Part shown: positions 22,366 through 33,710 of the stretch, one piece after another | Layout: each line of letters starts with the position of its first letter | Position numbering within the stretch: position 1 is the first letter of the stretch | NCBI GenBank assembly: GCA_963971225.1 | Contig: OZ020268.1 | Span: 11,387,032-11,451,031, forward strand | Origin: Melieria omissa | Taxonomy: Eukaryota > Arthropoda > Insecta > Diptera > Ulidiidae | Length of the DNA: 64,000 nucleotides | Direction of reading: 5' to 3' | Made by a program: the position numbers and the translations under genes | Notes under the pieces: model-generated | The model's input: only the letters and a program-made list of their open reading frames with translations | The model's database searches: none | What the model was told of the DNA's origin: nothing

Positions 22366-25361
22366 GATATATGAGACATTCAAAAACTAAACAAAAAAGT
22401 TCGATATTGGTTTAGAATTCCAAGTGGTGAACACTTCATTGAGTTTCAAATGTTGGGTTGTAGTTTGTTTGTACTGATAACTACTACAAAAATCTGGCAA
22501 AACTATGATTAATCAAATTGCCACTGGATATCTGAGGTTAGGTTGGAATTCCAGCTCAAAGGAGCAAATAGAAATTCGATGAGTTATGGTGGTTAGCGTT
22601 GACGTAAACGTTAGCGTTGCAAATTTCAATAATTTGAACGTTTTACTGTCGTAGGGTCCTTGGTGGGAAGAAAGGTAGGAATAGATCCAGGAGTAGAGCA
22701 GGTAGGAAGAAAGGTAAGGGGATAGGTTCCGGGGGAGAAGGTAGGTGGAACTAGTAGCTGGGATTTGGCCCCATTTATGAAAGCTGAAGTCTCCAGCTAC
22801 GTTTTAGGGGATTTTTTTTTCGATAAACCTATAAATTGTTATTGTGACATTGTGATATTATTGTGGTTAGCGTTGACCCTAAGAAATTGTACACTTTGCA
22901 GGTACTAAAGACAATTTATAATATAGGAATAAGAATAAAGTTATATGTTCTTTGAAGAAACGTTACTGTTTTTTTGGATCGTCAGAATGAACTCGCTGGC
23001 CACATAAGAAATTCCATGTGCTTCCGGTCATCTCAAGCATTATCCCATTTAACTTTAAGTATTCAATTAAATTACACATCATTAATTTATCCCTGTCCAA
23101 ACTTTTTAGAAAAATGTGCTTCGTCGTTCTATACTTTTTTGCTTCGTACTTTGTCCCATCATTTCTTGCAACTTTCTTTCCCATTCCTCATCCACTTCCT
23201 TCTGAGTTTGGCTGCGTTCTAATCTGACATCAATGTCTGCTGTTCGTGCGACACATTTTTTCTAGAACAAAACACACCAACGATGTCGATACGACAGGTT
23301 TGCGCACTCGACTACAACAAAACACATGTTGCACGTCTCGATGCTTTAAGGATTATTGTCTGGCAGCATTTTTGTTGTTTTTTGCAACTTTTCAATTTTG
23401 TTAAAATTTGCCAGCATCAGCTTAGCTCACCGCAAAGCCGCGCTGCTGCAGCCATACAAAGCATCGATTTTTTGTTTAATACAAAATGCAAACAACTCTT
23501 GCGGCCCGTACAGTGGCTGCAACATTGTTGCGGTCGTTCTGCGTCCTTCGTTTGTGCTACAACAACAAATTCAGACAACGAATTTAAAGGCCACAATGAA
23601 CATTTCAAACCACAGGCGACTCACAAAGTGTGCAAATATTTTGGGTTTTTTCCGCGCCGAACACTGATGAGCCCTTTGCATGTTTGCCGAGCTTACACGC
23701 TACGGATTGCGGCGCTGGTCAGCGCAATTCGGATTTTAAGCTCTGCTGAAATTGTGCGCACCTTCGAATGTTTTCATTTTGATGGCACAGGCACAGAAAT
23801 TCACTAGAGCTAGCTGAGTGCAAGCCGCGTCGCACACAAACACATTCATACGTGAAGTATTTGTGTGCGTTTGCTACGTGTTGGCGCATTTTTATTTGCT
23901 TTCGAAATTCAATCCGCATTCGCCAGCTTCGGAAATAGGATTGGTTTGAACGTTTGTGTGCTGCGGCCGCACGCTATAGAGACATCAAAGCGGTCGACCA
24001 TGGCAAAGCGGCAAAAAATGAGCAAATGTTACTCATACGCCGTGGCGGCCGAAAGTGACCGCAATTCTAGATTGAGCCGGCAACGACTATAATTGCACTA
24101 ATGGCAGTCTGACGGCCAAATTGCATTGGATCAACTCGTGATGCATGCAATCTGGCACTCAAGCGTACACTTGGATTTGCTTTTAAAAAATAAATAACCT
24201 GTCATACTCGCATGTCTACTATTTGATATACGAGTCTGAATGCGTATTTAGAAATGCTCAATAAGAATAAAAATCATAAAATTAGAGTATGAACCAAGCA
24301 CACATCGGACTTGGAAATCACACAGAATTTGAGTTAAGTTTGAGTTTAATTACATAAGTTTTTCTTACCTTAAAAAGGGAAAAAGACTCATAACTACATC
24401 AACGCCAGCTGGCAAAGTTCTTAGTGTCCAAATAAATCAGTTTTCCAGCCCCCTGAGCTCTCAATCCTGAAGAAGAATAAATCAAACTTTTTGTTTTGCA
24501 ATTTCTTAGCATTTCCCCTCTAACAATTTTTCACATTTTGCCACAAAAACTTGCTTTGTTAAATATTAAATTCATTTATAAAATCTTGCTTGACATCATT
24601 TGTCATTTTTATGCGCAACAACTTTGTGGCATTTCGTAAGCTGTCATCTTTATAAACTCTCACCAGCGGTTCTAATTTCATTTTCATGTATTCTAATGTG
24701 CTCAATCTGCTCTACATAGCCATAGGTTCTAAACCAAAAACTCTCAGTCTGACAAATTTGAAAAGTGACATTCGTTTTGTGGCATTGAATGGTCACGCAA
24801 ACCAAATTAAACAAAACCATCAATCATTCATCATGGCCGCATGTGCTATGGTCTCCAAGTGTCAACAGCTGTTGCCGCATGTTTTCATCCAATTCTCTGC
24901 CTAGAGCAGGTAATGTGGATTCAAGAATATCGATTTGGTGTAGAGTTATTTGTTGTTGTTGATGAAGGCAATGACTGCTGTTGTTAACTGGCGAATTTTA
25001 GGTATTTTGTGTTATTGACATTTCAAGCAAATAAAGATTGCGTTGATGCTGTGACAGCAGTGACAGGACAATGCAATAAAGCAACTAGAGAGCAACAGAC
25101 TTTGAATATACATTCGAGTAAATGACAAATAGGAAAAGTACAGAATATAGGTGAAGGACGAGAGTTCAAAAAACTCGAGTGATTTAATATAAAATAGAAG
25201 GACGCAATGGAACAACTAAAGAGGTAGGAAACGAAAATTAAAGTCATAAAGTGTTATTCAATTTCAATTTCAAATTAATTTATGTTTCAGCATTAAATCT
25301 CTGGATTATTGAACATTGAGTACATTTTGGCCATAAGCTAATTTCAGTTAAATAATGTAAC
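22366..25361. other. Non-coding stretch with a GC-balanced island
   Basis: 22660-22745 has AGGTAGGAAGAAAGGTA-type purine-rich repeats. 23230-24180 is clearly less AT-rich than its surroundings and carries an ATG-started 174-codon frame at 23283-23807. It overlaps other open frames on both strands, shows no recognisable domain and has no visible splice context. The island could be a regulatory element or a host exon I cannot identify. The rest is AT-rich and unassigned. Confidence 0.4.
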
Positions 25362-25389
25362 AAACCCAAGAGATTTGGCTCTTGGGTTT
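25362..25389. other. Perfect 11-bp hairpin
   Basis: AAACCCAAGAG pairs exactly with CTCTTGGGTTT around a 6-nt loop (ATTTGG). No following T run or gene suggests a terminator, and its function is unknown. Confidence 0.8.
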
Positions 25390-25821
25390 CAATTGTTTCC
25401 AATGCTTTCAATTTCCTATTCTTCCCACTTTAATCAGATGTGATGAGCAGCTCATAGACTATTTTCATATTTAGTAGCCGTACTAAGTATACAACAACAA
25501 CACTAGCAGTGCCAGTTCGAACTAACAAAAATATATTGCAGCGCATACATCCACAATAATCTTATCAAAAACACCAACCTCTTCATTTTCCAACAAACCC
25601 TCCCACCTAGCAGCGACCAATGCATAGAGGGCGCTCTACACAACCAAGTTAGAAAGTTTCACATAAAGAGGTGTCTCTCTTAGGGAACGACATGAGACAG
25701 CCCCATTGCTTAGGATTATGCTCTATGCTTCAAAGCGGAGTGAGCAAGAAAAGAAATTACTTAAAGTTTAAATCGATGATGTTTGAAATTATCAAAATCA
25801 CGAAAAGGGGTTAGGAGCGGT

Positions 25822-25872
25822 CAATGGCGCACGCAGAGGGGGAGGGGGGGTGATATACTGTGTGCGCCACTG
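25822..25872. mobile_element. Very short hAT-like MITE remnant (51 bp)
   Basis: CAATGGCGCACGCA at the left and TGTGTGCGCCACTG at the right are near-perfect inverted repeats with only about 23 bp between them. The flanking 8-mers (GGAGCGGT and TAAGGGGT) agree at 5 of 8 positions, compatible with an old hAT-style 8-bp duplication but not proof. The terminus matches the fragments at 14684 and 40430. Confidence 0.5.
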
Positions 25873-25970
25873 TAAGGGGTTATCTTCTTCTGAAACGGTC
25901 CCCCAACATGGGATCATGTTCTTCCTATCATCATCATCTTCTTCTTGAATGACTTCCCAACTGCTTAAGG

Positions 25971-26030
25971 TGGACTACGATATAAGCGATCGTCTTCTTC
26001 CTAAGCAGCTCCCCACTTGAGGTGGACTAT
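25971..26030. repeat. About 50-bp direct repeat
   Basis: AAGGTGGACTACGA and GAGGTGGACTATGG, each preceded by a TCTTCTTC and CCCAACT/CCCACTT-like block, are repeated about 50 bp apart immediately before the next element. Confidence 0.5.
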
Positions 26031-26032
26031 GG

Positions 26033-27162
26033 CACCGTGCGACAAATATAAAAAAAAATTTTTACAACGGAAAAAATGCATATGTGCGTAAAACTAGAGA
26101 CCAAACATAGTTATACTGCGTACTCAGTTATTCATTTCTACATCTTTTGTCCTTTTACTTTAGGACTTTAAAATTTTGAAGGGGATAAAAAATAAAAAAA
26201 ATAGAAGAAATACTTAACCTCGTTAGAATATGGCGATATGTATTTCAAATGAAAGAGGAAAGGGTCACACATTTTTAATAGAATTGATTTTTTATCTATT
26301 TGTAAAAAACGAATATGTAAAAGGTCCTTTGAAAATTTTACTTCTTCACATCCTTGAAAATTTATATGAAAGTTTCTTGAAAAGTAAGTATGTTGAAACC
26401 CAAAATCTTCTTGATCAAGTGTCAATACTGTCGGGAATAACTTAGTCTTTCGATATTCTTGGTCTTATGTGATTCCAACAAATCGATAAGAGATCAAGTA
26501 CGTTCAGGTTGGATAGATTCAGACAACTCTACTAGCGAGAGAGTACTTCAAGCCAAAGAAATGTAATGTTAGGCTCCAATCAGGCTGATATATATCTTTA
26601 ACCATTCATAGAAATATATGGCCAGACATCAGAACGTATTTTAGTATTTTGCTACTTGAACCATTGAAGCCTTTGATGCAACCACGTAGGTTATGTACAG
26701 TTATTGCAGGGAGATGATTTGAGTTATTTAGACAGGATAGTTCAAGGTACTTTATTTTCCGGAAAATTTATTAGTAGACACGTGATCAAGGAGATTTTGG
26801 ATTATAATATACTTAATTTTCAAGAAAATTTTATATAAATTTTTAAGGATATTAAGGATTAAAATTTTCAAAGGACCTTTTTCATATCCTTTTTTTAAAT
26901 AGATAAAAAATTAATTGTATTTGAATTCTTGAGCCTTTCCTCTTTCAGTTGGTATACATATCGCCATATTCTAACGAGGTTAAGTATTTTTTATATTTTT
27001 TATATTTTTTATCCCCTTCAAAATTTTTAAGCCCTTTTAACAGAGATAGAACAAAGGTTGTAGTTAGAAATGAAAAACTGAGTACGCAGTATTACTATAT
27101 TTGGTCTCTAGTTTCACGCACATATGGATTTTTTCCCGGTGTAAAAAAGCTGTCGCACGGTG
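26033..27162. mobile_element. 1.13-kb element with about 370-bp terminal inverted repeats
   Basis: The left arm (26033 to about 26400) and right arm (about 26800-27162) are inverted copies. Both read CACCGTGCGACA from the outside in, then CATATGTGCGT-AAACTAGAGACCAAA, ACTGCGTACTCAG, TTGAAGGGGATAAAAAAT and TAACCTCGTTAGAATATGG. The 400-bp centre has no coding frame of note. No clear target duplication is seen. Related pieces lie at 4922-5310 (left arm) and about 42250-42324 (one tip). It behaves like a foldback-type or long-TIR non-autonomous DNA transposon. The superfamily is unknown to me. Confidence 0.75.
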
Positions 27163-28379
27163 TTATCATTGATTTTTCATGATTCTGCACATCTATAAAT
27201 CTTGTTCTCACTACTAGTAGTTAGTAAAGTTTTTCAACTCAGTTCAGCAAATTTAGAGGCTTAAAAAAGAGAAAACGTGTAGCGTATCAACATTTGTAAA
27301 ATTTTAGAACGTTTTCTATTAAATTACCAACGAATGCTGCATTTGTTCATAGGTTCATTTAAGATGTCAACCATCTTTTCTTGATTAAAATTGTTCTTTT
27401 CAATTCCCTAAACATGTTAACTACTGCAAATGTACGCTGGTCATCGGCTGATTGACTTTTGTGGTTGTTTTGGTTCTTTTTTTGCTTCAATTTTCTGAAA
27501 GTAAGAAATATCTGAGCTGGCTGTTGCACAAATTCAACGTCAATGTGCAGAAGTCACATGACACACTTCTAAGCAGAAAAGATTTGTCATGGGAATTTTT
27601 GCTCCACGTTGTTGCAGTTTGAAGCGCACAAAACAGACAAAACTTTTGCAGCAGTTAAAAATCAAATCAATGACATGCAAGTTGGTGGTTCTACTTCTGC
27701 TTCTTCCGTTTTGAGAAATAAAAAAATTTATATAAAAACACAACTACGTGCAAGTTGGCCGCAAACAAAAAAATTATTGCAATACAGCACAAACATGCAC
27801 AGAATAACTGGAAAAATACACACATACATATGTAATAATGCATGTTTGTGTATATTTACCCATTGCTGGGATGTTGTCATGCTGCAATGGTGGCTTGCAG
27901 TCACGCAGTCACGTGCCAAATGCACTCATCTCCTTTCCACTTCCCTGCATACGCGTAGCTTTCGCTGTGCAGCCGAGTGTGTTGGCTTGCAAAACTGTTT
28001 GCTTCTTCGGTGTAAAGTAAAAAGCAAAAAGCGAAAACGAAACGAAATTAAGAGCAACAAAGAAAAAAGGAAAAAAATTGAATAAAAGAAGAAAAAGAAC
28101 AGGATCTGAAGAAGATGCGCTGTCTGTCATGTTCGCACTTTGCCGCCAACCACTTTCGCTGGCAAAGACAAAGACGATTTTCGAAATATTAAAAGTTTTC
28201 TCTTAATGCTTTTCTGCTGAAATAATTTCATATAAATTTATTGGTTTTCTGGGAAATTTTTTCACTCATATTAATCAGCGCAGATTTAATCATCTTGTGT
28301 TCATTTCGCGGCATTTTTGCCGATGAGACTTAAAAGCCGATTTAAATTCTTGAGGAAAGCGAGTTCTTACAAGTTTGGT
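27163..28379. other. Unassigned non-coding stretch
   Basis: No gene recognised. 27600-28140 is open in several frames on both strands, with an A-rich stretch at 28015-28100 that gives a Lys-rich translation. No domain can be named. Confidence 0.5.
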
Positions 28380-28505
28380 GGAAATATTAATAAACTTTAT
28401 ATGGGAAATTTATATAAAAATAGAAACAAATACAAATATAAATAAATATAGAAATATATACAAATATAAATAATTAAAAATATAAATAAATATATAAAAA
28501 TATAT
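28380..28505. repeat. AT-rich (AAATATA)n low-complexity tract
   Basis: Irregular TATAAATAAATATA and ATACAAATATAAAT runs. Simple low-complexity DNA. Confidence 0.85.
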
Positions 28506-29089
28506 CCATCAAGAGACTTAAGAAAAGCCTTAGGCGGAGCTTTTTGTATGCTTTGGTCCATTTACTTGTATCTCCTTTCCCCTCAAAAGTTTTGCAGCAA
28601 ACGATAACATATAATTCAAAATTATGACAAATCAATTTCTAAGGTCTGGAATCAGTCGTTTTCAAATCGAAAATGCATTCATTCTATGAGGAGAACTTAT
28701 GATAAAATGACTTCTTGGAAACATTACTGGACCATTTATTACTGGGTCCAAACTTTGACTCGGTAGCACCCAGAGCGACCAAATGATCACACAAGACATG
28801 CACTCAAAGGATTAAATTCTTCAATTATACTGCATATTAAATCGCTTAAAAAATTTTATAAAAACTTTAAACTTTTTATAAATGGTCGTTCTGGTAATTC
28901 TGAAATGCTGACTTCACACTCTGTGGTCATTGTTTTTCAAGATTCTAAAATTGGCAAACGCATCAAAAATTGAAATTTGAAGCTTCATGAACAGATCGCA
29001 TTGGTTCTGTCTCTGAAAAAAGTATTCATCAGGGACAGACTGATGCACAATGCACCGTCCAAGTATCCGAGTATTGGTTATGGAATGAA
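28506..29089. other. Unassigned non-coding stretch
   Basis: AT-rich sequence with no gene, RNA or repeat that I recognise. Confidence 0.5.
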
Positions 29090-29900
29090 GTTCGGATTTG
29101 GTTTTTCTTTAACCTTTTCGCTATTTTGTTGCTAATTTATTTTGTTGGCAACATGCTGCATTGTAAACGTCTGAACCCTCTAAATTTTCTCTTTTGTTGG
29201 TCTTTAGAATGATTTGAAGTTTTAGAAATAATACAAAATTAATGAAATAAATATTTAAGTTTAATAAAGAGAAGCAGCAACACGTCTCTTTTAAATGTTA
29301 AATATTTACGCAGCAAAGAAAAAGAAACAGAAACAAAATTAAAAAATGTTTAATATGACTTTTTTACTTTAATTCACTTGTTGTTGTTGTTGTTGCTATA
29401 TGGCAACATGCCACTTCGTAAACATCTGAAACCTCTAAATTTTCAGTTCTAGGAATAATACAAAATTAATAAAATAAAATGAATGTTAAATATTTACGCA
29501 GCAAAGAAAGAAGAATCAGAAACAAAATAAAAAAAGGTTGAATATGACCTTTTTGGCTTTAATTCAGATACAATTTATTTTTATAATTTTAGTTGAAGTA
29601 AATGAAGAAGTGTTTAATCTTTGATAGGAATAGTACAAAATTAGTAAAATTAGTATTTAACTTCAAAGAAGGGAACCATACAGGTTTTTTAAATGTTAAA
29701 TAGTTACGTAGCAAAGAAAGAAGAAACAGAAACAAAATCAAAACATGTTTAATACAACTTTTTGACTTTAATTTAGATACATTTTTTAAATAATTTTAGT
29801 TGAAGTAAATAAAGAAGTGGTCAATCTTTGATAGGAATAATACGAAACTAATGAAATTAATATTTGACCCTTTCGACCCTAAAGTTGAATGAGAGCAACT
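29090..29900. repeat. About 190-210-bp degenerate tandem array
   Basis: The phrase TTAC-TAGCAAAGAA/TTACGCAGCAAAGAAA recurs near 29311, 29499 and 29709. AATAATACAAAATTA-type text precedes each unit. TTTAAATGTTAAAT-TTTAC joins them. A detached unit lies at 30395-30605. Confidence 0.75.
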
Positions 29901-30109
29901 TCACCTATTTCTCTTCTTATAGCAAAAGCTACGATTGATTTTTGAGTTTAATTTAAGTAGGCACCAACAAATTAATATTTTTAAAAGTGAATTCAAAGCT
30001 AGTTCCAAAAGTTTTACTGTTATGCCCAAACAAATTTTCAATAATTTGCAGTGATACCAGGGAAAGTTTGTGTTCTAATTGAAGTCTATGAATTGGGCGC
30101 ATTTGATCA

Positions 30110-30385
30110 AAACCCTGTTTTTTGTTAATAATGGTTTAATAAAATCGAAAAGTGATAATTTTGTATTTTCCTATAAATATTAAATAATTTTTCTGTAATT
30201 AAAATATATTGATACAAAATTTATTTAACCAGTTTTAAGCTAAATTGTTCAAAAGGAAACTAGCTCTAGAACTCTAACAAAGAAGCGACTTCAAATGTCG
30301 TGTGCACACTTCTTAGGTGAATGTTTCAAGATTTAAATACCCAGAAGTAATGTCGAGACACAGGGTAAAATTCGGGGTTGAAAGG
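30110..30385. repeat. About 270-bp dispersed repeat, copy 1
   Basis: This matches 37690-37955: CCTATAAATATTAAATAATT, AACTAGCTCTAGAACTCTAA, CTTCAAATGTCGTGTGCACA, CACTTCTTAG and GGGTAAAATTCGGGG occur in the same order. No terminal repeats or coding frame were found. It adjoins the tandem array on both sides and may be part of that family. Confidence 0.75.
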
Positions 30386-30394
30386 ATTAAATTT

Positions 30395-30605
30395 AAAGAA
30401 AAGAAGCATACCCTTTTTTTAAATGTTAAATCTTTACATAGCAAAGGAAGAAGAACGTTTACGTTACACGTTTTTTAATTGTCAAATCTTTATATACCAA
30501 AAGAAGAAGAAGCAGAACAAAATGTCAAAAATATTAAATATTTTACTTCATCTTTTTATTTTACTTGTTTACTTTAATTCAGACACATTCTTTAAATATA
30601 TTTAG
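30395..30605. repeat. Detached unit of the 29-kb tandem family
   Basis: Contains TTTAAATGTTAAATCTTTAC, ATAGCAAAGGAAGAAGAA and a CAGACACATT-TTTAAATA end, as in the units at 29311-29709. Confidence 0.65.
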
Positions 30606-32469
30606 CTGAAAAAATTTTCACTCTTTAGTTATGTGTTTTATTTTAATTTATTAAAGCCATAATGAGATGGTTGCTGTCAGATGACAACATTCTGGGAAAC
30701 AGGGTCCAGCTAAATTAGAAAATGCGGAATGTTGTTGATAACAAAAGACTTAATCGATACTTTCCCCAGTTGAAACCTGTAACGAAAGGGTTAAGTTACT
30801 AGCGATTCAAAATAGGTTTTATAGTAGAAAACAGTATTTTACAGTTTTCTTAACCCGATCTGATCTCTCCCTAACCTAACTGAGTCCCTTTTTCTGGTCA
30901 GTGTTAAGCAACCCAGCAAACCTATGAAATTTCCCATTGTTAATCCAACAGATGAGCGAGTTTGGATGCTTGAAAGTTTGCAGACAAAGTGTACACAAAG
31001 TGTATGAGGAAAATTTCTGATTATTTGGGTAAACTTTTTACTGGAATTTCGAAGAGTTAAATTTGGCAAATGCCAGCAGTTTGAAGTGCCAACAGTTGCA
31101 GAACGACCGCCGCCTGATTCATGCACTGCATTATCTTTTCGCATTAAATCATTGTTACTACCTTCTCGAACAATGCTTCCCCACACAAGTGGCGACAACT
31201 GCCGACCATGTAGACATACATACCGTTATAAGGCTATGTACATATGTGCACACACGAGACGAGTATCCTAGTAGGTGGAATTGTATTTGTTGTCTGTCGA
31301 CAGGAGGCACACTGAAGTGCCTGGCTTTTATTTACCCACTAATCAACTTAACAGCCGCCGATCTGACGAGGAAGTTAATTAACAGATTTTATTACACAGC
31401 TTGAGTCCCAAGAAATAATCAACAATGATGTAATAAAGTATCAATAAAGTGTGCTATCGGAAAATGCGATAATGCCAACCGGCTGTCGATAATTGGCAAT
31501 CATCGCATCAGCTGCGGCGGCTCGAATGATGAGTCAGCAGCTGAAGTGCAATGAGAAACAACAAACAAACGGTTGAATAAACAAATAATAAAACAATACA
31601 GAATACTTGTGTATATATAAATCGTGTGTATATAAATTTAAGCAAAAATAATGCATTGACGCAGCGTTACTTTGGATGTATGGTTCACATATTTATTTTC
31701 GAGTGATGGCAACAACACATTCAACACAATTGTTGCAGCAATCAAGCACTGCTTAACTGGGCATAAACTTTCTAAAATCACTAAATCTCTATATATAATC
31801 TAAAGGTTCGATTTGTGCCATTCTTTTAAAATATTTCTGCTGTTTGCTTGACAAATTTGAAACAAAAAATGTCACCTGCAACGAAACTGCTCCCACTCGA
31901 CTCGATGCGCAGCAGACCGTACGCAGTGCTGGCAATCAAGAAATAAATTTAATCACTTGCAAATTAAATCATATAGTCATTAATTATTGGCATATTTGCA
32001 CTCAATTAATTGCGCACCCAGAGCGGCACTCGGCACTCGGCGCGCCACAACTGCCCGCTGCCACAAACCCAATTAACGCCATGCAGCCGTCGCTGCTGGT
32101 TGAGAACAGAACAAAAGCAAAAACTTAAAAGAAAGGCCAAGAAAATATCAGCAAATGCGCAGAGCACAAAGTGCGCCAGAAGGAAAATCGCTGAAGCGGC
32201 CAAGCGAAAATCGATTGAAATCGTCTGCGAAATGCCACGACACGCTCGTAAGAAGCGACAATGCGGCCAGTCGGCAGCAGCGAACCAAAATTGATTTGGA
32301 ACAGAAGAAATAAATAATAATTGGTTGACCAGCAAACGAATGGAGCGAGAAGCATTTGCATGCCGACCCAATGCAAATAAACATTTGAATTTTACATTAG
32401 CGGTATTCACATTCTACAAGAACTGTGAAATAAGTGGAATGGTATTTGGGAGTAGGGAATGAATGAGAC
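30606..32469. other. Non-coding stretch with candidate regulatory islands
   Basis: 31450-31560 is balanced in base composition and contains TGAGTCAGCA (31530-31539), which fits a CncC/Maf-type antioxidant element core, flanked by CAGCTG E-box cores. 31965-32015 holds a cluster of TTAATTATTGG and CAATTAATTG sites typical of homeodomain targets. 32010-32330 is open in several frames on both strands but shows no domain. I recognise no exon. Confidence 0.4.
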
Positions 32470-32590
32470 CAGGGGCGGATTCAGAAAAATATTTCGGGGG
32501 GTTTCAAAGAGTAATTCTTTAATTCTTTAGGTCGATCCTAAAATTTGGGCAGGAGGTTTTAGCCCCCAAAACCTCCTGAATCCGCCACTG
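32470..32590. mobile_element. hAT-type MITE (121 bp)
   Basis: Left end CAGGGGCGGATTCAG and right end CTGAATCCGCCACTG form a 15-bp inverted repeat with one mismatch. CAGNGGCGGAT is a typical hAT terminus. The flanking 8-mers AATGAGAC and AGTGTGAC agree at 6 of 8 positions, consistent with a decayed 8-bp target duplication. The inside is non-coding. Confidence 0.75.
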
Positions 32591-32749
32591 AGTGTGACAT
32601 CAAAATATGTATAAAAATTTTAGTTACGAAATGTCTCTACACATGAAAATTTGTTAAAATAAAAAAAAAAAATTTCGAATATATTTTTGAAGAAAAATCT
32701 GTGCTTAAGAACTGATCCTTTGCTTATATTAAAAATTCTGTGGGATAGG

Positions 32750-32830
32750 TGAGGTTAGGTTATGGTGGCTGCTTCTGTGAAATACACTCGGAGGCCTGTT
32801 GTGAGGCCTATTGTGATATCACATTCCACC
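32750..32830 (-). mobile_element. TTAGGTTA-tailed repeat, short copy
   Basis: GGTGAGGTTAGGTTATGGTG is followed by GGCTGCTTCTGTGAAATACA and GGCCTATTGTGATATCACAT. This parallels 48825-48950 (GGTTAGGTTGAAGTGGCTGC, GCGATACCAC) and 17633. It is probably the truncated 3' end of a non-LTR element. Confidence 0.5.
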
Positions 32831-32879
32831 CGTTTTAAATATTTTTTACAATAACAATTAAAAAGGAATAGGAAACGGG

Positions 32880-33076
32880 GGAGACCTACAATTTAATTGG
32901 CAATTTTCCTCCCACACTTAAAGGTTTTCCTTGTCCGATTCATGTCATTCTCATCTGCTTCATGTTGATAGCGAAAGAAGTAGACGAATATTTTACCAGT
33001 CCGAGCTAGGAATCGAACCTAGGGCCTCTGGTGTGAAAAGCCAGCGCACTACTCGCTGAAGTATCGAGGCCGGCTG
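32880..33076 (-). mobile_element. tRNA-Glu-like SINE, copy 2
   Basis: The head (32995-33076, minus strand) reads GCCGGCCTCGATACTTCAGC, GTGCGCTGGCTTTTCACACC, AGAGGCCCTAGGTTCGATTC and CTAGCTCGGACTGG. The T arm folds perfectly (CTAGG, 7-nt loop, CCTAG) and the anticodon region resembles TTC of tRNA-Glu. The acceptor strands do not pair properly. The following body (down to about 32880) includes TGTAGGTCTCCCCCGTTTCC. It shares its head and the ACTGGT-A-ATA and TCTACTTCT junction with 15747-15817. Confidence 0.65.
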
Positions 33077-33402
33077 TGCGCTAAAAGGACACTGAGTGAA
33101 AAGGAGGCAATTTTTTGACCCGCCGTTTCTATAGGTTTCGACTGGTTGAGGGTAAAACTGTATTTCCCATTGATCCCTGAATAGGTCAGCGAACTGTTGT
33201 TGACTTTTCACTTAGTTAACAAAAAGTTATCAACGCAAAAATCTGTACCAGTTGCTACGATTTCAGGGAATGAAAACATTTTCTATTAAAACGAGATTAA
33301 AATAGATCATATATTTATATTTGTATCTAATGAATCGGTTGATCTTTGTAAATTTTTGATATACAAAAATGTATTAATTTGGCTACGTAGAGTTGCTTTC
33401 AT

Positions 33403-33710
33403 GGGTATCCAAAAAGAACTTGAAAGTCATCATGAAATTTTATAGTTCCAAAGAAACCTTTGCTCACTTTGGCTTACAAAACTTAACTAAACTTACCTGG
33501 GAATCACTCATATTGTGGAACAATAAAAATATTAGTGTCTTAACTGATTAGTGTTTTTCAGCAAAAAGAACTTCAAAGTCAGTATGAAATTTTCCTGTAT
33601 TTCAAAGAAACCTTTGCGCACTTTTCCTTCCAAAACTGAACTTAACTTACTGGTTAGTTTTTTCGCAGAAGGTAAAACCATTCATCAGATACCAGCGATG
33701 TCTAATGATA
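33403..33710. repeat. About 155-bp tandem duplication
   Basis: Units near 33403 and 33560 share AAAAAGAACTT-AAAGTCA, ATGAAATTTT, TTCAAAGAAACCTTTGC-CACTTT, and a CCAAAACT-AACTTAACTTAC-type end. Confidence 0.7.

Noticed and set aside
22224..22415. Poly-His open frame
   Set aside because: Produced by the CAT trinucleotide microsatellite.
22955..22985. Match of CGTTACTGTTTTTTTGGATC to the non-LTR fragment at 43840
   Set aside because: Only about 20 bases, with no surrounding similarity in protein or DNA. Could be a second relic but too short to call.
23283..23807. ATG-started 174-codon plus-strand frame
   Set aside because: No domain, several overlapping open frames on both strands, and no splice context. 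Kept only as part of the GC-balanced island note.
32995..33076. Functional tRNA-Glu gene
   Set aside because: The T arm folds well, but the acceptor strands do not pair and the same head continues into a repeat body also seen at 15747, so it is a SINE.
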